From Clostridia bacterium (GTDB lineage: Bacteria > Bacillota > Clostridia > Oscillospirales > Acutalibacteraceae): a DNA stretch of 64,000 nucleotides. Below, in pieces: positions 16,303 through 24,567 of the stretch. Both the position numbers and the translations under genes were made by a program. The DNA is taken from contig JAFXBG010000013.1 of NCBI GenBank assembly GCA_017521925.1, positions 27,931-91,930 of the forward strand, written 5' to 3'. The notes beneath the pieces are model-generated. The model made no database searches. It saw only the letters and a program-made list of their open reading frames with translations, and was not told where the DNA came from. Numbering within the stretch: the first letter of the stretch is position 1; each line of letters starts with the position of its first letter.

Positions 16303-16463
16303 TGGTCCGGGTGACAGGAGCACGACGGTTGCAACTTTAGCTGCAACCTTATGGCTCGGCTACCCAATGCTACGCATTCGGTACCAGCCTCACCGCTCTG
16401 TGCTAAAAACAGTCCACAGGACTGTTTTCTTAACGCCCAGACCTTCTCAGGTTCGACTCCTGT
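16303..16463. repeat. Palindrome-rich element with tRNA-derived ends
   Basis: The left 18 bases (16303-16320) match, with one difference, the acceptor end of the nearby tRNA-Pro (16514-16531), read on the minus strand. The right end carries a T-arm sequence, CAGGTTCGACTCCTGT (16448-16463), on the plus strand. Between them are stems GGTTGCA/TGCAACC (16327-16348) and AAAACAGTCC/GGACTGTTTT (16406-16428), and a short AATGC/GCATT hairpin. No intact D-arm or anticodon arm is present. It looks like a non-coding, tRNA-derived mobile or recombination remnant. A minus-strand reading frame across it is not credible as a gene. Confidence 0.6.
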
Positions 16464-16475
16464 ATTCATAGAAAA

Positions 16476-16510
16476 TAAAAACGACCCAATCTATTGATTG
16501 AGTCGTTTTT
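16476..16510 (-). terminator. Terminator of tRNA-Pro
   Basis: On the minus strand ACGACTCAATC pairs with GATTGGGTCGT and is followed by TTTTTATTTT. Confidence 0.85.
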
Positions 16511-16513
16511 GTT

Positions 16514-16590
16514 TGGTCCGAGTGACAGGAGTCGAACCTGCGGCCTCTTGAACCCCATTCAAGCGCGCTACCAAACTGCGCTACACCCGG
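16514..16590 (-). tRNA. tRNA-Pro (anticodon GGG)
   Basis: Minus-strand cloverleaf: acceptor CCGGGTG/CACTCGG with one wobble, D-arm GCGC, anticodon stem CTTGA/TCAAG with loop ATGGGGT (anticodon GGG, reading CCC/CCT), T-arm with GTTCGACTC, discriminator A, encoded CCA. Confidence 0.95.
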
Positions 16591-16607
16591 ATTGGACAAC
16601 GGTAGTT

Positions 16608-16636
16608 ATTATACCACTAAGTTTGTGAAAATGCAA
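16608..16636 (-). promoter_or_regulatory. SigA promoter of tRNA-Pro
   Basis: Minus strand TTGCAT, 17-base spacer, TATAAT. Confidence 0.75.
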
Positions 16637-16687
16637 GTGTTTTTTTGAAAAAAACTGAACTTTTTATCATTTTATAAATAATAAGGA

Positions 16688-18448
16688 TTATCGTTGTTCT
16701 ATTTCTCTAAGTTTCGGCGTTACATAAACCGTTTTCTGCTCGGTATAAATTACTTTGCCGGGCTTAGCTCCCTGGGGTTTATTTACCCGCCTTATTAAAG
16801 TATAGTCTACAGGCACCTGTGAAGAGTCCTTGGCTTTGCTGAAATAGGCGGCAATTTGTGCAGCCTCTAAAATAGCCTGGTCACTTACCTCTCTGCCGTC
16901 AGTAACTATAACCGCATGGCTTCCGGGAATATCTTTGGTATGAAACCAAAGGTCGTTTTTGTTTGCGGTTTTCAGGGTAAGCAAATCGTTCTGGCGGTTA
17001 TTCCTGCCTACCAGAATTTTAAAACCGTCACTTGTTTCAAATTCTCTGAAATCAGGCTTTAAAGCTTTCGCTTTGCGGTTATTTTTTTCGCTTTTATTCT
17101 CTTTAAGATATCCCTCTGAAATAAGCTCCTGACGGATACTGCTTAAGTCCTGCTCGCTTTCTGCCCTGTGGATTTCGTCAGCAACGGTTTCAAGGTAACT
17201 AAGCTCTTCGGCAGAGTTTTCAATCTGCACCCTAAGCATTTTATCTGCAGTTTTTGCTTTGGCATAGTCCTTATAATATTTCTGGGCATTCTGCTGGGGA
17301 GTTTTGGTTACATCAAGGGCAATGCGGATTGTAGCAGCATTTTCGTCATAAAAATTAATTACGTCTGCGTAAGGCACTCCCTTTTTGATAAGGTGCATAT
17401 TAGCACCTATCAGGTCGCCTGTTATACGCAGAATTTCTCTGTCCTGACATTTCTCAAGCTCTACCTTCTGCACAGAGATTTTACGTGCCAGACGCTCAAT
17501 ATTATTAGACACAAGTCTGGACAAAGAGTGAGACTTAACCCTCATTCGCTCCTGGCTTTCACGGGTATGATAAAAAGCATCCAGAGCTTTGCAGAAGCTT
17601 TCAAACTCAAACTTCTGTACGCTGTCGCCATACTGAGAAATGGGCATAAATGCAAAATCGAAAAGCTTGCCCTGATTGTTTTTCAGTGTTACAGCGTAAG
17701 ACTCAGGGTTTAACACCTTCTCTTTAATCAGTGTTAAAGCTTCTTTTAAACTTTGCCATTCGCTGTTGTTCATCAAGTCTTTATCTGTATCGGGTGCACC
17801 TGTAGAAATATAGGCAAGCTCTCTGCAAATCACAGGAGAAATACCGGTAAGTGTATTTAAAATTGCCTTATCCAGACGGCTGTCCTCAGAATTTTCTATG
17901 GCATTGATAATACTCTCGGTATCCTCGGTTTCAATACTAAGTTTATCCTGTGAAGGGGGCATTTCGTAAACAAGAGAAGGCAGTACAAGTCGCTTTGAAG
18001 AAAGGGTAACATCCACCCTTTTTAAAGCATCTATAATCACACCTTCGCCGTCAATAAGCACAATATTGCTGTGTTTACCCATAATTTCAACCGCAAGAGT
18101 AAGTTTTACTTTGTCACCAAGTTCGTTAACTGAGTCAAAGTCAAACATAAGCATTCGCTCTAATCCGGGCTGACGAATCGCAGTAAGCTTTGCAGAGGTA
18201 AGACGCTTGCGAAGAAGCATACAGAACATAGGCGGTTTATCGGGATTTTCTACGGAATATTCGGTAATGCCTACTCTGGGAGAATCCGCACGGGTAGAAA
18301 TAAGAAGACGTTTGTTGCCGTCAAAAGTTCTTAAATTTATGATAAGCTCATCGCGGTTAGGCTCGTAAACCTGACTTACTCTGGAGTCAACAAGCATACT
18401 TTCAAGTTCTGTTTTTATATGTCGCAAAAATATTCCGTCAAGTGCCAC
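16688..18448 (-). CDS. rqcH: Rqc2 homologue RqcH (NFACT/FbpA-like)
   Basis: The 586-residue protein has the NFACT-N domain (MALDGIFLRHI at the start, MLLRKRLTSAKL near 80), helix-hairpin-helix and coiled-coil middle (about 270-440), and the C-terminal NFACT-R domain with KNDLWFHTKDIPGSHAVI. RqcH binds stalled 50S subunits and adds C-terminal alanine tails to the nascent chain for degradation; it was earlier annotated as a fibronectin-binding protein. Translation starts at GTG behind GGGAGAG. It is the last gene of the murA-walJ-rlmH-rqcH series. Confidence 0.95.
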   Translation of the reverse strand: MALDGIFLRHIKTELESMLVDSRVSQVYEPNRDELIINLRTFDGNKRLLISTRADSPRVGITEYSVENPDKPPMFCMLLRKRLTSAKLTAIRQPGLERMLMFDFDSVNELGDKVKLTLAVEIMGKHSNIVLIDGEGVIIDALKRVDVTLSSKRLVLPSLVYEMPPSQDKLSIETEDTESIINAIENSEDSRLDKAILNTLTGISPVICRELAYISTGAPDTDKDLMNNSEWQSLKEALTLIKEKVLNPESYAVTLKNNQGKLFDFAFMPISQYGDSVQKFEFESFCKALDAFYHTRESQERMRVKSHSLSRLVSNNIERLARKISVQKVELEKCQDREILRITGDLIGANMHLIKKGVPYADVINFYDENAATIRIALDVTKTPQQNAQKYYKDYAKAKTADKMLRVQIENSAEELSYLETVADEIHRAESEQDLSSIRQELISEGYLKENKSEKNNRKAKALKPDFREFETSDGFKILVGRNNRQNDLLTLKTANKNDLWFHTKDIPGSHAVIVTDGREVSDQAILEAAQIAAYFSKAKDSSQVPVDYTLIRRVNKPQGAKPGKVIYTEQKTVYVTPKLREIEQR

Positions 18449-18516
18449 ATTAATCTCTCCCTTCTAAATAATTTTAACCCACCGTTAATGTAAGTTAACC
18501 TCTTAACTAAAACTGT

Positions 18517-18550
18517 CCAAAGGCGGAATTGCCCTCCCGTGGCTAACGGG
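18517..18550 (-). repeat. Dispersed stop-codon-associated repeat, copy 1
   Basis: On the minus strand it begins at the base after the rlmH TAA stop: CCCGTTAGCCACGGG (a small hairpin), then AGGGCAATTCCGCCTTTGG. Close relatives lie at 30427-30457 and 40038-40069, also at stop codons. The rest of the 102-base gap holds only the rqcH RBS. Confidence 0.7.
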
Positions 18551-19033
18551 TTATTTATGATATTTTCCGCCTGTGCTTATCTGAAAAGCACGATATACTT
18601 GCTCTAAAATCATTACTCTGAAAAGCTGATGCGGGAAGGTCATAGGGCTTACGGAAAGCCTTAAATCTGCTCTGCGTTTAACATCGTCAGAAAGTCCGAA
18701 AGAACTGCCGATAATAATATCTACACGGCTCTTACCCTCAACACTTATTCTGTCAAAAAGTTTGGAAAGTTCTTCGCTCGGCATCATTTTGCCCTCAATG
18801 CACATAGCAATTACAAAAGAATCCTTACCTATCTTTGCAAGGATTTTTTCGCTCTCGCTTTTAAGGGCATTGGTTATTTCAGAGTCGCTGACTTTATCAG
18901 GAATCTTGGTTTCGTCCAGCTCAGTAATATTTAATTTGCAAAAAGCAGAGAGTCTTTTTGAATACTCTTTTATAGCATCGGTAAGAAATTTTTCCTTAAG
19001 CTTACCTACACAGATAATATTTACATTTAACAT
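18551..19033 (-). CDS. rlmH: 23S rRNA (pseudouridine1915-N3)-methyltransferase
   Basis: The 160-residue SPOUT methyltransferase shows the RlmH landmarks: VGKLKEKFL near the N-terminus, FVIAMCIEGKMMPSEELS, the SAM-binding knot FIIGSSFGLSD-type segment (DIIIGSSFGLSDDV), LSVSPMTFPHQLFRVMILEQ and the terminal YHK. It methylates pseudouridine 1915 in helix 69 on the assembled ribosome. It lies seven bases after walJ in the murA series. A dispersed repeat begins immediately after its stop codon. Confidence 0.97.
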   Translation of the reverse strand: MLNVNIICVGKLKEKFLTDAIKEYSKRLSAFCKLNITELDETKIPDKVSDSEITNALKSESEKILAKIGKDSFVIAMCIEGKMMPSEELSKLFDRISVEGKSRVDIIIGSSFGLSDDVKRRADLRLSVSPMTFPHQLFRVMILEQVYRAFQISTGGKYHK

Positions 19034-19040
19034 AACTGCC

Positions 19041-19829
19041 TCAGAAAATTATAGATTTGCCGTTTGTCTCTACGGGTGCAACTTCAAGGGTAAAATCAAG
19101 CCCCAGTGCCAACCCCTCTTTTGTCAGGCTTTCAAGGGATGTATTGTAAGCAAGGAGCGGAGTATTATTCTCTTTGCTTAAATGACCTAAGATAATGCGG
19201 TTAACACCGCTCTTTACAAGCTCAGGCAATTCCTCAGCACAGGCTTTGTTTGAAAGGTGGCCCTTGTCAGAAAGAATGCGTTTTTTAAGTACATAGGGAT
19301 ACGGCCCGCATCTGAGCATATCAATATCATGGTTTGACTCAATAACCGCAAGGCTTGATTTTTTAATAGCTTCCCTGACATCGGGGAGCATAATACCCAT
19401 ATCCGTTGCAATTGTTGCACGTCTGCCGTCGGGAGTTGTTACGGAATAGGCACAGCTCTCAGCACTGTCGTGAGGTGTATTGTGACGTTCAATAAGCATA
19501 TCGCCGATAGATACCTTTGTTTCTATAACATCTGCAGTAAAACGCGAGCTGAGCTTGTCGCTACGTTCCAGTGCATTTAAAGTACCTTCACTGCCGTACA
19601 CCGTAAAGCCGTAACGTGAAGCCAGTACCTTTAAACCTTGACAATGGTCGCTATGTTCGTGAGTAATAAACACCGCGCGAACATTTCTTAAGTCAAGGTT
19701 ATTGCTTTGCATAGCCATTTCAATCTGCTTACAGCTTCTGCCTGCATCAATAAGTACCCCCTGACCCGAAGACCCTATGTAATAACTGTTGCCTGAGCTT
19801 GAGCTGAATAATGTAACGAATTTTGCCAC
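19041..19829 (-). CDS. Metallo-beta-lactamase-fold hydrolase, WalJ/YycJ-like
   Basis: The 262-residue protein has the MBL metal motif THEHSDHCQGL (about 55-65), the N-terminal FSSSSGNSYYI that marks the YycJ/WalJ group, ATDMG near 140, and the C-terminal LGHLSKENN His. The family is a putative two-metal nuclease or phosphodiesterase; in Bacillus walJ lies in the walRK operon and affects cell-wall and DNA-replication homeostasis. Here it sits between murA and rlmH, a pairing also seen elsewhere in Firmicutes. No signal peptide was seen. Confidence 0.88.
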   Translation of the reverse strand: MAKFVTLFSSSSGNSYYIGSSGQGVLIDAGRSCKQIEMAMQSNNLDLRNVRAVFITHEHSDHCQGLKVLASRYGFTVYGSEGTLNALERSDKLSSRFTADVIETKVSIGDMLIERHNTPHDSAESCAYSVTTPDGRRATIATDMGIMLPDVREAIKKSSLAVIESNHDIDMLRCGPYPYVLKKRILSDKGHLSNKACAEELPELVKSGVNRIILGHLSKENNTPLLAYNTSLESLTKEGLALGLDFTLEVAPVETNGKSIIF

Positions 19830-19891
19830 CGTGATTACCTCTTTAATACAAAAACGGGGAGTACAGATGTACTCCCTGAGTTTTTACTTTA

Positions 19892-21184
19892 TTAAGCTGT
19901 TGTTGCGACTTCATCGTCGGGAACATACTGCTTTTTAATATCTGCACCAATTGCTCTGAACTTGTCGATAATTTCCTCATAGCCTCTTTCAATATAATTG
20001 ATAGAACCTACTTCGGTTTCGCCTGATGCAACCAAGCCTGCAATAATAAGTGCGGCACCTGCTCTTAAGTCTGTAGCCTTAACAGGAGCACCGTGAAGCT
20101 CTTTTACACCCTCGACAACCGCAACTCTGCCTTCAACAGAAATCTTAGCACCCATAAGCAAAAGCTCACGTACATACTGGAATCGGTTATCCCATACATT
20201 CTCTGTAACTATACTTGTTCCCTCAAGGGTTGAGAGCATAGCCACGAACTGAGGCTGACAATCGGTAGGGAAACCGGGATGAGGCATGGTTTTGATGTTA
20301 CAGCTCTTTAAAGGTCTTTTGGAAGCATCAATTCTGACAGCCTCGTCATACTCTTCAACCTCAACACCAATATCGGAAAGCTTTGCGGTAATAGAGTCAA
20401 GGTGCTTGGGAGTAACATTTTTAACAAGCAAACTACCGCGGGTAGCAACGGCTGCCGCCATATATGTGCCTGCTTCTATCTGGTCGGGGATAATGGAGTA
20501 AGTGATACCGTGAAGGTAGTCAACACCCCTGATTTTAATTACATCTGTACCTGCACCGCGGATGTTGGCACCCATAGAGTTCAGGAAGTTGGCAAGGTCA
20601 ACAATATGAGGCTCTTTAGCCGCATTTTCGATAATTGTCTGACCCTCTGCCTTAACAGCTGCGAGCATAATATTCATAGTAGAACCAACGGAAACAGTGT
20701 CAAAATACACGTTGGCACCGTGAAGTCTTGTGTCACACTTTGCCTCAACAATACCGCCATTTACAAGCTCACAGTTTGCACCAAGTGCGGCAAAGCCCTT
20801 AAGGTGCTGGTCAATGGGACGAACACCGAAATTACAACCGCCGGGAAGGGCAACTTTCGCATTATGAAATCTGCCTAAAAGTGCACCGATAAGATAGTAA
20901 GAAGCACGCATACCTCTTACGGAATCATCAGTAGCACTGAAGGTATTTATAGGACGGGAGTCAATCTCAAGGGTGTGTTTATTTACCCTCTTAACGATTG
21001 CACCTAAGTTTTTAAGGATATTTGCAATAAGAGTAACATCACTGATGTTAGGTATATTTTCAATACGACAAGGCTCATCACAAAGGATAGCCGCAGGTAT
21101 AACTGCTACAGCTGCATTTTTTGCACCGCTGATTGTAACCTCACCATGTAAGGGCTTGCCGCCGTTAATTATATATTTATCCAA
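19892..21184 (-). CDS. murA: UDP-N-acetylglucosamine 1-carboxyvinyltransferase
   Basis: The 430-residue protein keeps the catalytic pair Lys22-Asn23 (SGAKNAA) and Cys117 in LPGGCNFGVRP, the residue alkylated by fosfomycin. MurA transfers enolpyruvate to UDP-GlcNAc, the first committed step of peptidoglycan synthesis. Translation starts at TTG (21184-21182) behind CGGAG; no ATG is better placed. A clear promoter lies at 21382-21410, giving a leader of about 190 bases. It heads the murA-walJ-rlmH-rqcH series. Confidence 0.96.
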   Translation of the reverse strand: MDKYIINGGKPLHGEVTISGAKNAAVAVIPAAILCDEPCRIENIPNISDVTLIANILKNLGAIVKRVNKHTLEIDSRPINTFSATDDSVRGMRASYYLIGALLGRFHNAKVALPGGCNFGVRPIDQHLKGFAALGANCELVNGGIVEAKCDTRLHGANVYFDTVSVGSTMNIMLAAVKAEGQTIIENAAKEPHIVDLANFLNSMGANIRGAGTDVIKIRGVDYLHGITYSIIPDQIEAGTYMAAAVATRGSLLVKNVTPKHLDSITAKLSDIGVEVEEYDEAVRIDASKRPLKSCNIKTMPHPGFPTDCQPQFVAMLSTLEGTSIVTENVWDNRFQYVRELLLMGAKISVEGRVAVVEGVKELHGAPVKATDLRAGAALIIAGLVASGETEVGSINYIERGYEEIIDKFRAIGADIKKQYVPDDEVATTA

Positions 21185-21381
21185 ATCTGCACACTCCGAT
21201 AACTTTAAAGTATTATGGTTTATGCTTATTGTGTTAAAAACAAGCTGAAAGTAATTTTGAAAAGCCTCGACGAAACAAAAGAAGCTGAATTTTAGTAAAA
21301 TAACGGCTTTTCTTCTTTGTAGGAATTATACAAATGATATAGACGCTAATTGGTCAGTCTAACCATTTTACCTATACCAAA
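21185..21381 (-). other. Untranslated leader of murA
   Basis: Roughly 190 bases separate the promoter from the TTG start. I see AT-rich sequence with an AAAAG/CTTTT-type weak pairing near 21285-21320 and no recognised riboswitch. Together with the promoter and the yifB 3' end it fills the 21185-21532 gap. Confidence 0.35.
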
Positions 21382-21410
21382 ATAATAATATATCTTAGGG
21401 TTAATGTCAA
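21382..21410 (-). promoter_or_regulatory. SigA promoter of murA
   Basis: Minus strand perfect TTGACA, 17-base spacer, TATTAT. Confidence 0.75.
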
Positions 21411-21532
21411 CCGATATTTTGAATTGTAATACTTTTTGGTAATATTGCTTTTAATTGTTTTTTTATAGCTTATTTTTAATATAAAAACACCAAGGAGCTG
21501 TAATCATTTTGACATAATCTTCCTTAAAAAAT

Positions 21533-23062
21533 TCATTCTGCATCCCAGTATTTTTTATCAAGTGCACGGTACTGCACAGCCTCCAATATATGTGCAGACT
21601 CAATAATCTCGCTTTCATCAAGGTCGGCAATGGTTCGTGCAACTTTAAGCACTCTGTCAAAGGCACGTGCAGACAGATTAAGCTTTTCAAAAGCTTTCTT
21701 AAGCACCGCTTCAGCATCATCACTCATAACACAGATTTTATGCAAAAGTGAAGAAGTTATTCGTGCGTTGCAGGTAATACCTGTACCCTCAAAACGCTTG
21801 TGCTGAATAGCTCTGGCTTTATTTACCCGCTCCTTGATTTTTGATGACGGCTCTCCGCCCTGAGCCTTTCCGCTTAGCTCATCGTAATCCACAGGAGGCA
21901 CCTCAATATGAATATCAATTCGGTCTAAAAGAGGTCCCGACACCCTGCCTAAATATCTGTTTATAGCTTTGGGGTTACAGGTACATTTTCTTTTAGGATG
22001 TCCGTAAAAACCGCAAGGGCACGGGTTCATCGCGGCAATAAGCATTACCGAGCAAGGGTAGCTTACCGTTGCATGAACACGTGATACCGTAACAATGCTG
22101 TCCTCAATAGGCTGACGCAGTACTTCAAGTGCCTGACGTGAAAATTCAGGAAGCTCATCCAAAAACAAAACTCCGCCGTGTGCCAGCGATACCTCACCGG
22201 GCTTCGGAATTGTTCCTCCACCTGAAAGTCCTACAGGAGAAACCGTATGATGAGGGCTTCTGAAGGGTCTTACCCTAACCAGAGACTCTCCCTCAGGAAG
22301 TATGCCTGCCACAGAATGAATTTTTGATGTTTCTATCATTTCGTCAAAGGTCATATCGGGAAGAATTGACGGCATACGTTTTGCGAGCATACTTTTACCT
22401 GCGCCGGGCGGACCGATTAAAAGAACATTATGTCCGCCTGCGGCAGCAATTTCAAGGGCACGCTTTGCTTCAAACTGACCCCTGACCTCTGAAAAATCAG
22501 GCATAGGTGCATTAATAATGCTCAAATTATTTGCTATGGCTTTTTCTATATAGCTTCTGTCTTTAAGATGATTCAGAAGCTCTGTAACATCCCTGACGGG
22601 ATACACGTCTATTCCCTCAACAACTGCACCTTCAGCACCATTTTTAAAAGGAACAAAAACCGATTTGAAACCTGCATCCCTTGCCTTGATAACCATTGGC
22701 AAAACACCGTTTGTAGGTCTTACCTCACCCGAAAGGGAAAGCTCGCCGATAAAAGCAAAGTCGGCAATATCTGTGCTTAGCTGGTCGGTAGCCTTTAAAA
22801 GTGCAATAAGTATAGGCAAATCATATAAGGGACCTTCTTTACGGATATCTGCAGGTGCAAGGTTTACGGTTATGTGCCTTTCAGGAAAAGCAAAACCGCA
22901 GTGAATCATAGCTGTACGAACACGCTCGCGGCTTTCTTTTATGGCTGTATCAGGCAAACCAACAATTTCAAAGGCAACCTGACCCCCTGAAACATCAGCC
23001 TCAACCTCAACAACGTAACTGTCCATACCGAAAAGTCCCATACTGTTACACTTTACAACCAT
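21533..23062 (-). CDS. YifB family Mg-chelatase-like AAA+ ATPase (ComM-like)
   Basis: The 509-residue protein begins with a Lon-like substrate domain (about 1-165, GLFGMDSYVVEVE, VGLPDTAIKESRERV), followed by the AAA+ module with Walker A IGPPGAGKSMLAKR, Walker B GVLFLDELPEF, and the zinc-type NPCPCGFYGHPKRKCTC segment. The family includes ComM, a branch-migration helicase for integrating taken-up DNA. I prefer the ATG at 23062, eight bases after GGGGTG, over a GTG nine bases upstream. Its promoter has a palindrome inside the spacer, suggesting repression. Confidence 0.95.
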   Translation of the reverse strand: MVVKCNSMGLFGMDSYVVEVEADVSGGQVAFEIVGLPDTAIKESRERVRTAMIHCGFAFPERHITVNLAPADIRKEGPLYDLPILIALLKATDQLSTDIADFAFIGELSLSGEVRPTNGVLPMVIKARDAGFKSVFVPFKNGAEGAVVEGIDVYPVRDVTELLNHLKDRSYIEKAIANNLSIINAPMPDFSEVRGQFEAKRALEIAAAGGHNVLLIGPPGAGKSMLAKRMPSILPDMTFDEMIETSKIHSVAGILPEGESLVRVRPFRSPHHTVSPVGLSGGGTIPKPGEVSLAHGGVLFLDELPEFSRQALEVLRQPIEDSIVTVSRVHATVSYPCSVMLIAAMNPCPCGFYGHPKRKCTCNPKAINRYLGRVSGPLLDRIDIHIEVPPVDYDELSGKAQGGEPSSKIKERVNKARAIQHKRFEGTGITCNARITSSLLHKICVMSDDAEAVLKKAFEKLNLSARAFDRVLKVARTIADLDESEIIESAHILEAVQYRALDKKYWDAE

Positions 23063-23093
23063 AACTTGCACCCCAAAATCTCTTAATGTTTAA

Positions 23094-23122
23094 ATTATAA
23101 CACCAAATATTGGTGAACACAA
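23094..23122 (-). promoter_or_regulatory. yifB promoter with palindromic operator in the spacer
   Basis: Minus strand TTGTGT, 17-base spacer, TATAAT. The spacer holds the perfect inverted repeat CACCAAATATTGGTG (23101-23115), where a bound repressor would block RNA polymerase. Confidence 0.65.
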
Positions 23123-23196
23123 ATGCAAATTTTGCTTTTTTTGTCAAAAAACGATAATTTTTTTTACAAAATCTTATATATTTTATAAAATTTTCA

Positions 23197-23225
23197 TTGA
23201 CTTATCGTACATTTTGCGTTATTAT
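23197..23225 (+). promoter_or_regulatory. SigA promoter of the sigma-factor gene
   Basis: TTGACT, 17-base spacer, TATTAT. A longer frame beginning at 23214 would start inside this promoter. Confidence 0.7.
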
Positions 23226-23261
23226 AGTAGAGGTATAAAGTGTATAAGAGGTGACTTTGCA

Positions 23262-23834
23262 GTGCTCCCGCATATTAATGAGCAATTAACTGAGCTTGAT
23301 GACACTGCACTGTGTGCTCTGGTGTGCGGTGGAAATGAGCCTGCATTTGAAGAAATCAGTCACAGATATAAAGGTCTTATCCGCCTTATTTCAAAAGAAT
23401 ACTCTTATCCCGGGTTTGATTCGGGGGACTTTATGCAGTTAGGTCTTATGGGGCTTTACAGTGCCTGTAAAACCTATCAAAGCGACAAATCTATAAGCTT
23501 TAAGAATTTTGCCGCCGTTTGCATAAGGCGTCGCTTTATTTCTCTTGTACGCTCACTTTTAAACCAGAAGTCTGTTCCTGCCGATGCTTTGGTTTCCATT
23601 GACGAGGTGGAAAGTTCAGGCTCTGCATCTGACCCTGAGGATTTACTCCTTGACAAAGAGAACGACAAGCTTTTTTACGAGCTTATAAAGGGTCGGCTGT
23701 CATATATGGAGATGTGTGCCTTAAAAGGCTATGTCAGCGGTCTTTCCTACAGCGAAATCGCACAGAGCACAGGGCTTGACGTTAAAGCTGTTGACAATGC
23801 CCTGCAAAGGGTACGCAAAAAACTGCTTAAGTAA
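23262..23834 (+). CDS. RNA polymerase sigma factor, SigH-like
   Basis: The 190-residue protein shows sigma-70 region 2 (about 23-90: ISHRYKGLIRLISKEY, DFMQLGLMGLYSACKTY, FKNFAAVCIRRRFISLVR) and a region 4 HTH (about 145-188: LSYMEMCALKGYVSGLSYSE, LDVKAVDNALQRVRKKL). It resembles the SigH/Spo0H group that opens sporulation and competence genes. Start is GTG at 23262 behind AGAGGTGA. Because it lacks the usual rlmB or secE neighbours, assignment as the main SigH is provisional. A hairpin (23839-23875) follows immediately. Confidence 0.88.
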   Translation: MLPHINEQLTELDDTALCALVCGGNEPAFEEISHRYKGLIRLISKEYSYPGFDSGDFMQLGLMGLYSACKTYQSDKSISFKNFAAVCIRRRFISLVRSLLNQKSVPADALVSIDEVESSGSASDPEDLLLDKENDKLFYELIKGRLSYMEMCALKGYVSGLSYSEIAQSTGLDVKAVDNALQRVRKKLLK

Positions 23835-23838
23835 TATG

Positions 23839-23875
23839 TCCCGATAAGGATTGGCGGTGCAACTCCGCCACGGGA
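23839..23875 (+). repeat. GC-rich hairpin after the sigma-factor gene
   Basis: TCCCG and GGCGG pair with CCGCC and CGGGA around TGCAACT, starting five bases after the stop codon. No T-tract follows. It shares GGCGG/CCGTGGC-type words with the dispersed repeat at 18517, 30427 and 40038 and may be a distant copy. Confidence 0.4.
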
Positions 23876-23913
23876 TAAAATATTTTATTATTTCCAAAGC
23901 GAGGTAAAATCAA

Positions 23914-24207
23914 ATGTACGAAGACAAGACACTCACTTGCAAAGAATGCGGTAACGAATTTATTTTCTCCGCCGGTGAACAGGAGTTCTACGCAGAGAAA
24001 GGCTTTGTAAATGAGCCCCAGCGTTGCAAGGAATGCAGAATCGCACGCAAGAACGCAGCAAGACCTGCAAGAGAGATGTTCACTACCGTTTGTGCTGAAT
24101 GCGGTGGCGAGGCAACTATCCCCTTCAGACCTATGGAGGGTAAGGACTACTATTGCAGCGAGTGCTTTGCCAAGAAGAAAGAGGCAGAGGCTGCAGACGC
24201 AGAATAA
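23914..24207 (+). CDS. Small protein with two treble-cysteine zinc ribbons
   Basis: The 97-residue product has four CxxC pairs: CKECG near 9, CKECR near 38, CAECG near 60 and CSECF near 80, so it can bind two zinc ions. The tail is Glu/Ala-rich. Such proteins are common in Clostridia and annotated as zinc-binding or CxxC-CxxC proteins without a defined role. AAAGCGAGG precedes the ATG. It could be co-transcribed with the sigma factor 79 bases upstream. Confidence 0.8.
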   Translation: MYEDKTLTCKECGNEFIFSAGEQEFYAEKGFVNEPQRCKECRIARKNAARPAREMFTTVCAECGGEATIPFRPMEGKDYYCSECFAKKKEAEAADAE

Positions 24208-24249
24208 TTTTTTCGGACTTTGATTCGAACATATATTATTTGTGAACAG

Positions 24250-24280
24250 GCACCTTGAGTTTTCCTCAGGGTGCTTTCTG
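24250..24280 (+). terminator. Probable terminator after the zinc-ribbon gene
   Basis: GCACCTTGAG pairs with CTCAGGGTGC; the following TTTCTGCTT is a weak T-tract. Confidence 0.55.
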
Positions 24281-24309
24281 CTTATCAAGCGATTTCCTGT
24301 AAAAAACAG

Positions 24310-24338
24310 TAGCAATTTTTCTTAACCTGTGGTATAAT
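24310..24338 (+). promoter_or_regulatory. Promoter of DUF1858-trmK-nif3
   Basis: A weak -35 (TAGCAA), 17-base spacer and TATAAT preceded by TGG, an extended -10. Confidence 0.5.
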
Positions 24339-24366
24339 GTTGTAAATTAATTTTGGAGGTAATATT

Positions 24367-24567
24367 ATGGCAAAGGTAACTAAAGATTCCATTATCGGTG
24401 ATGTTCTTGATATGTACCCCGATACTGCTGAATATTTTTTTGAGATTGGTATGCATTGCTTAGGATGTCCCTCAGCAAGAGGCGAGTCTATCGAGATGGC
24501 ATGTGCTGTTCACGGCACAGACCCTGAGGCTTTAATCGCAAAAATTAATGCACACATCGGCGAGTAA
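24367..24567 (+). CDS. DUF1858 domain protein
   Basis: The 66-residue product matches DUF1858, a small redox-type domain often found beside hybrid-cluster proteins: TIGDVL-like IIGDVLDMYPDTAEYF, then the paired cysteines CLGCPSARGESIEMAC. The function is unknown; a disulfide or metal role is usually proposed. GGAGGT precedes the ATG. Its TAA stop overlaps the trmK ATG by one base, so translation is coupled. Confidence 0.88.
   Translation: MAKVTKDSIIGDVLDMYPDTAEYFFEIGMHCLGCPSARGESIEMACAVHGTDPEALIAKINAHIGE

Noticed and set aside
16218-16469. An 83-codon minus-strand frame over the palindromic element
   Set aside because: It runs through stems and tRNA-derived ends and has no SD; similar frames are a by-product of such repeats.
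23214-23261. N-terminal extension of the sigma factor by 16 codons
   Set aside because: Its first codons lie in the -10 region of the promoter; GTG at 23262 has an SD.
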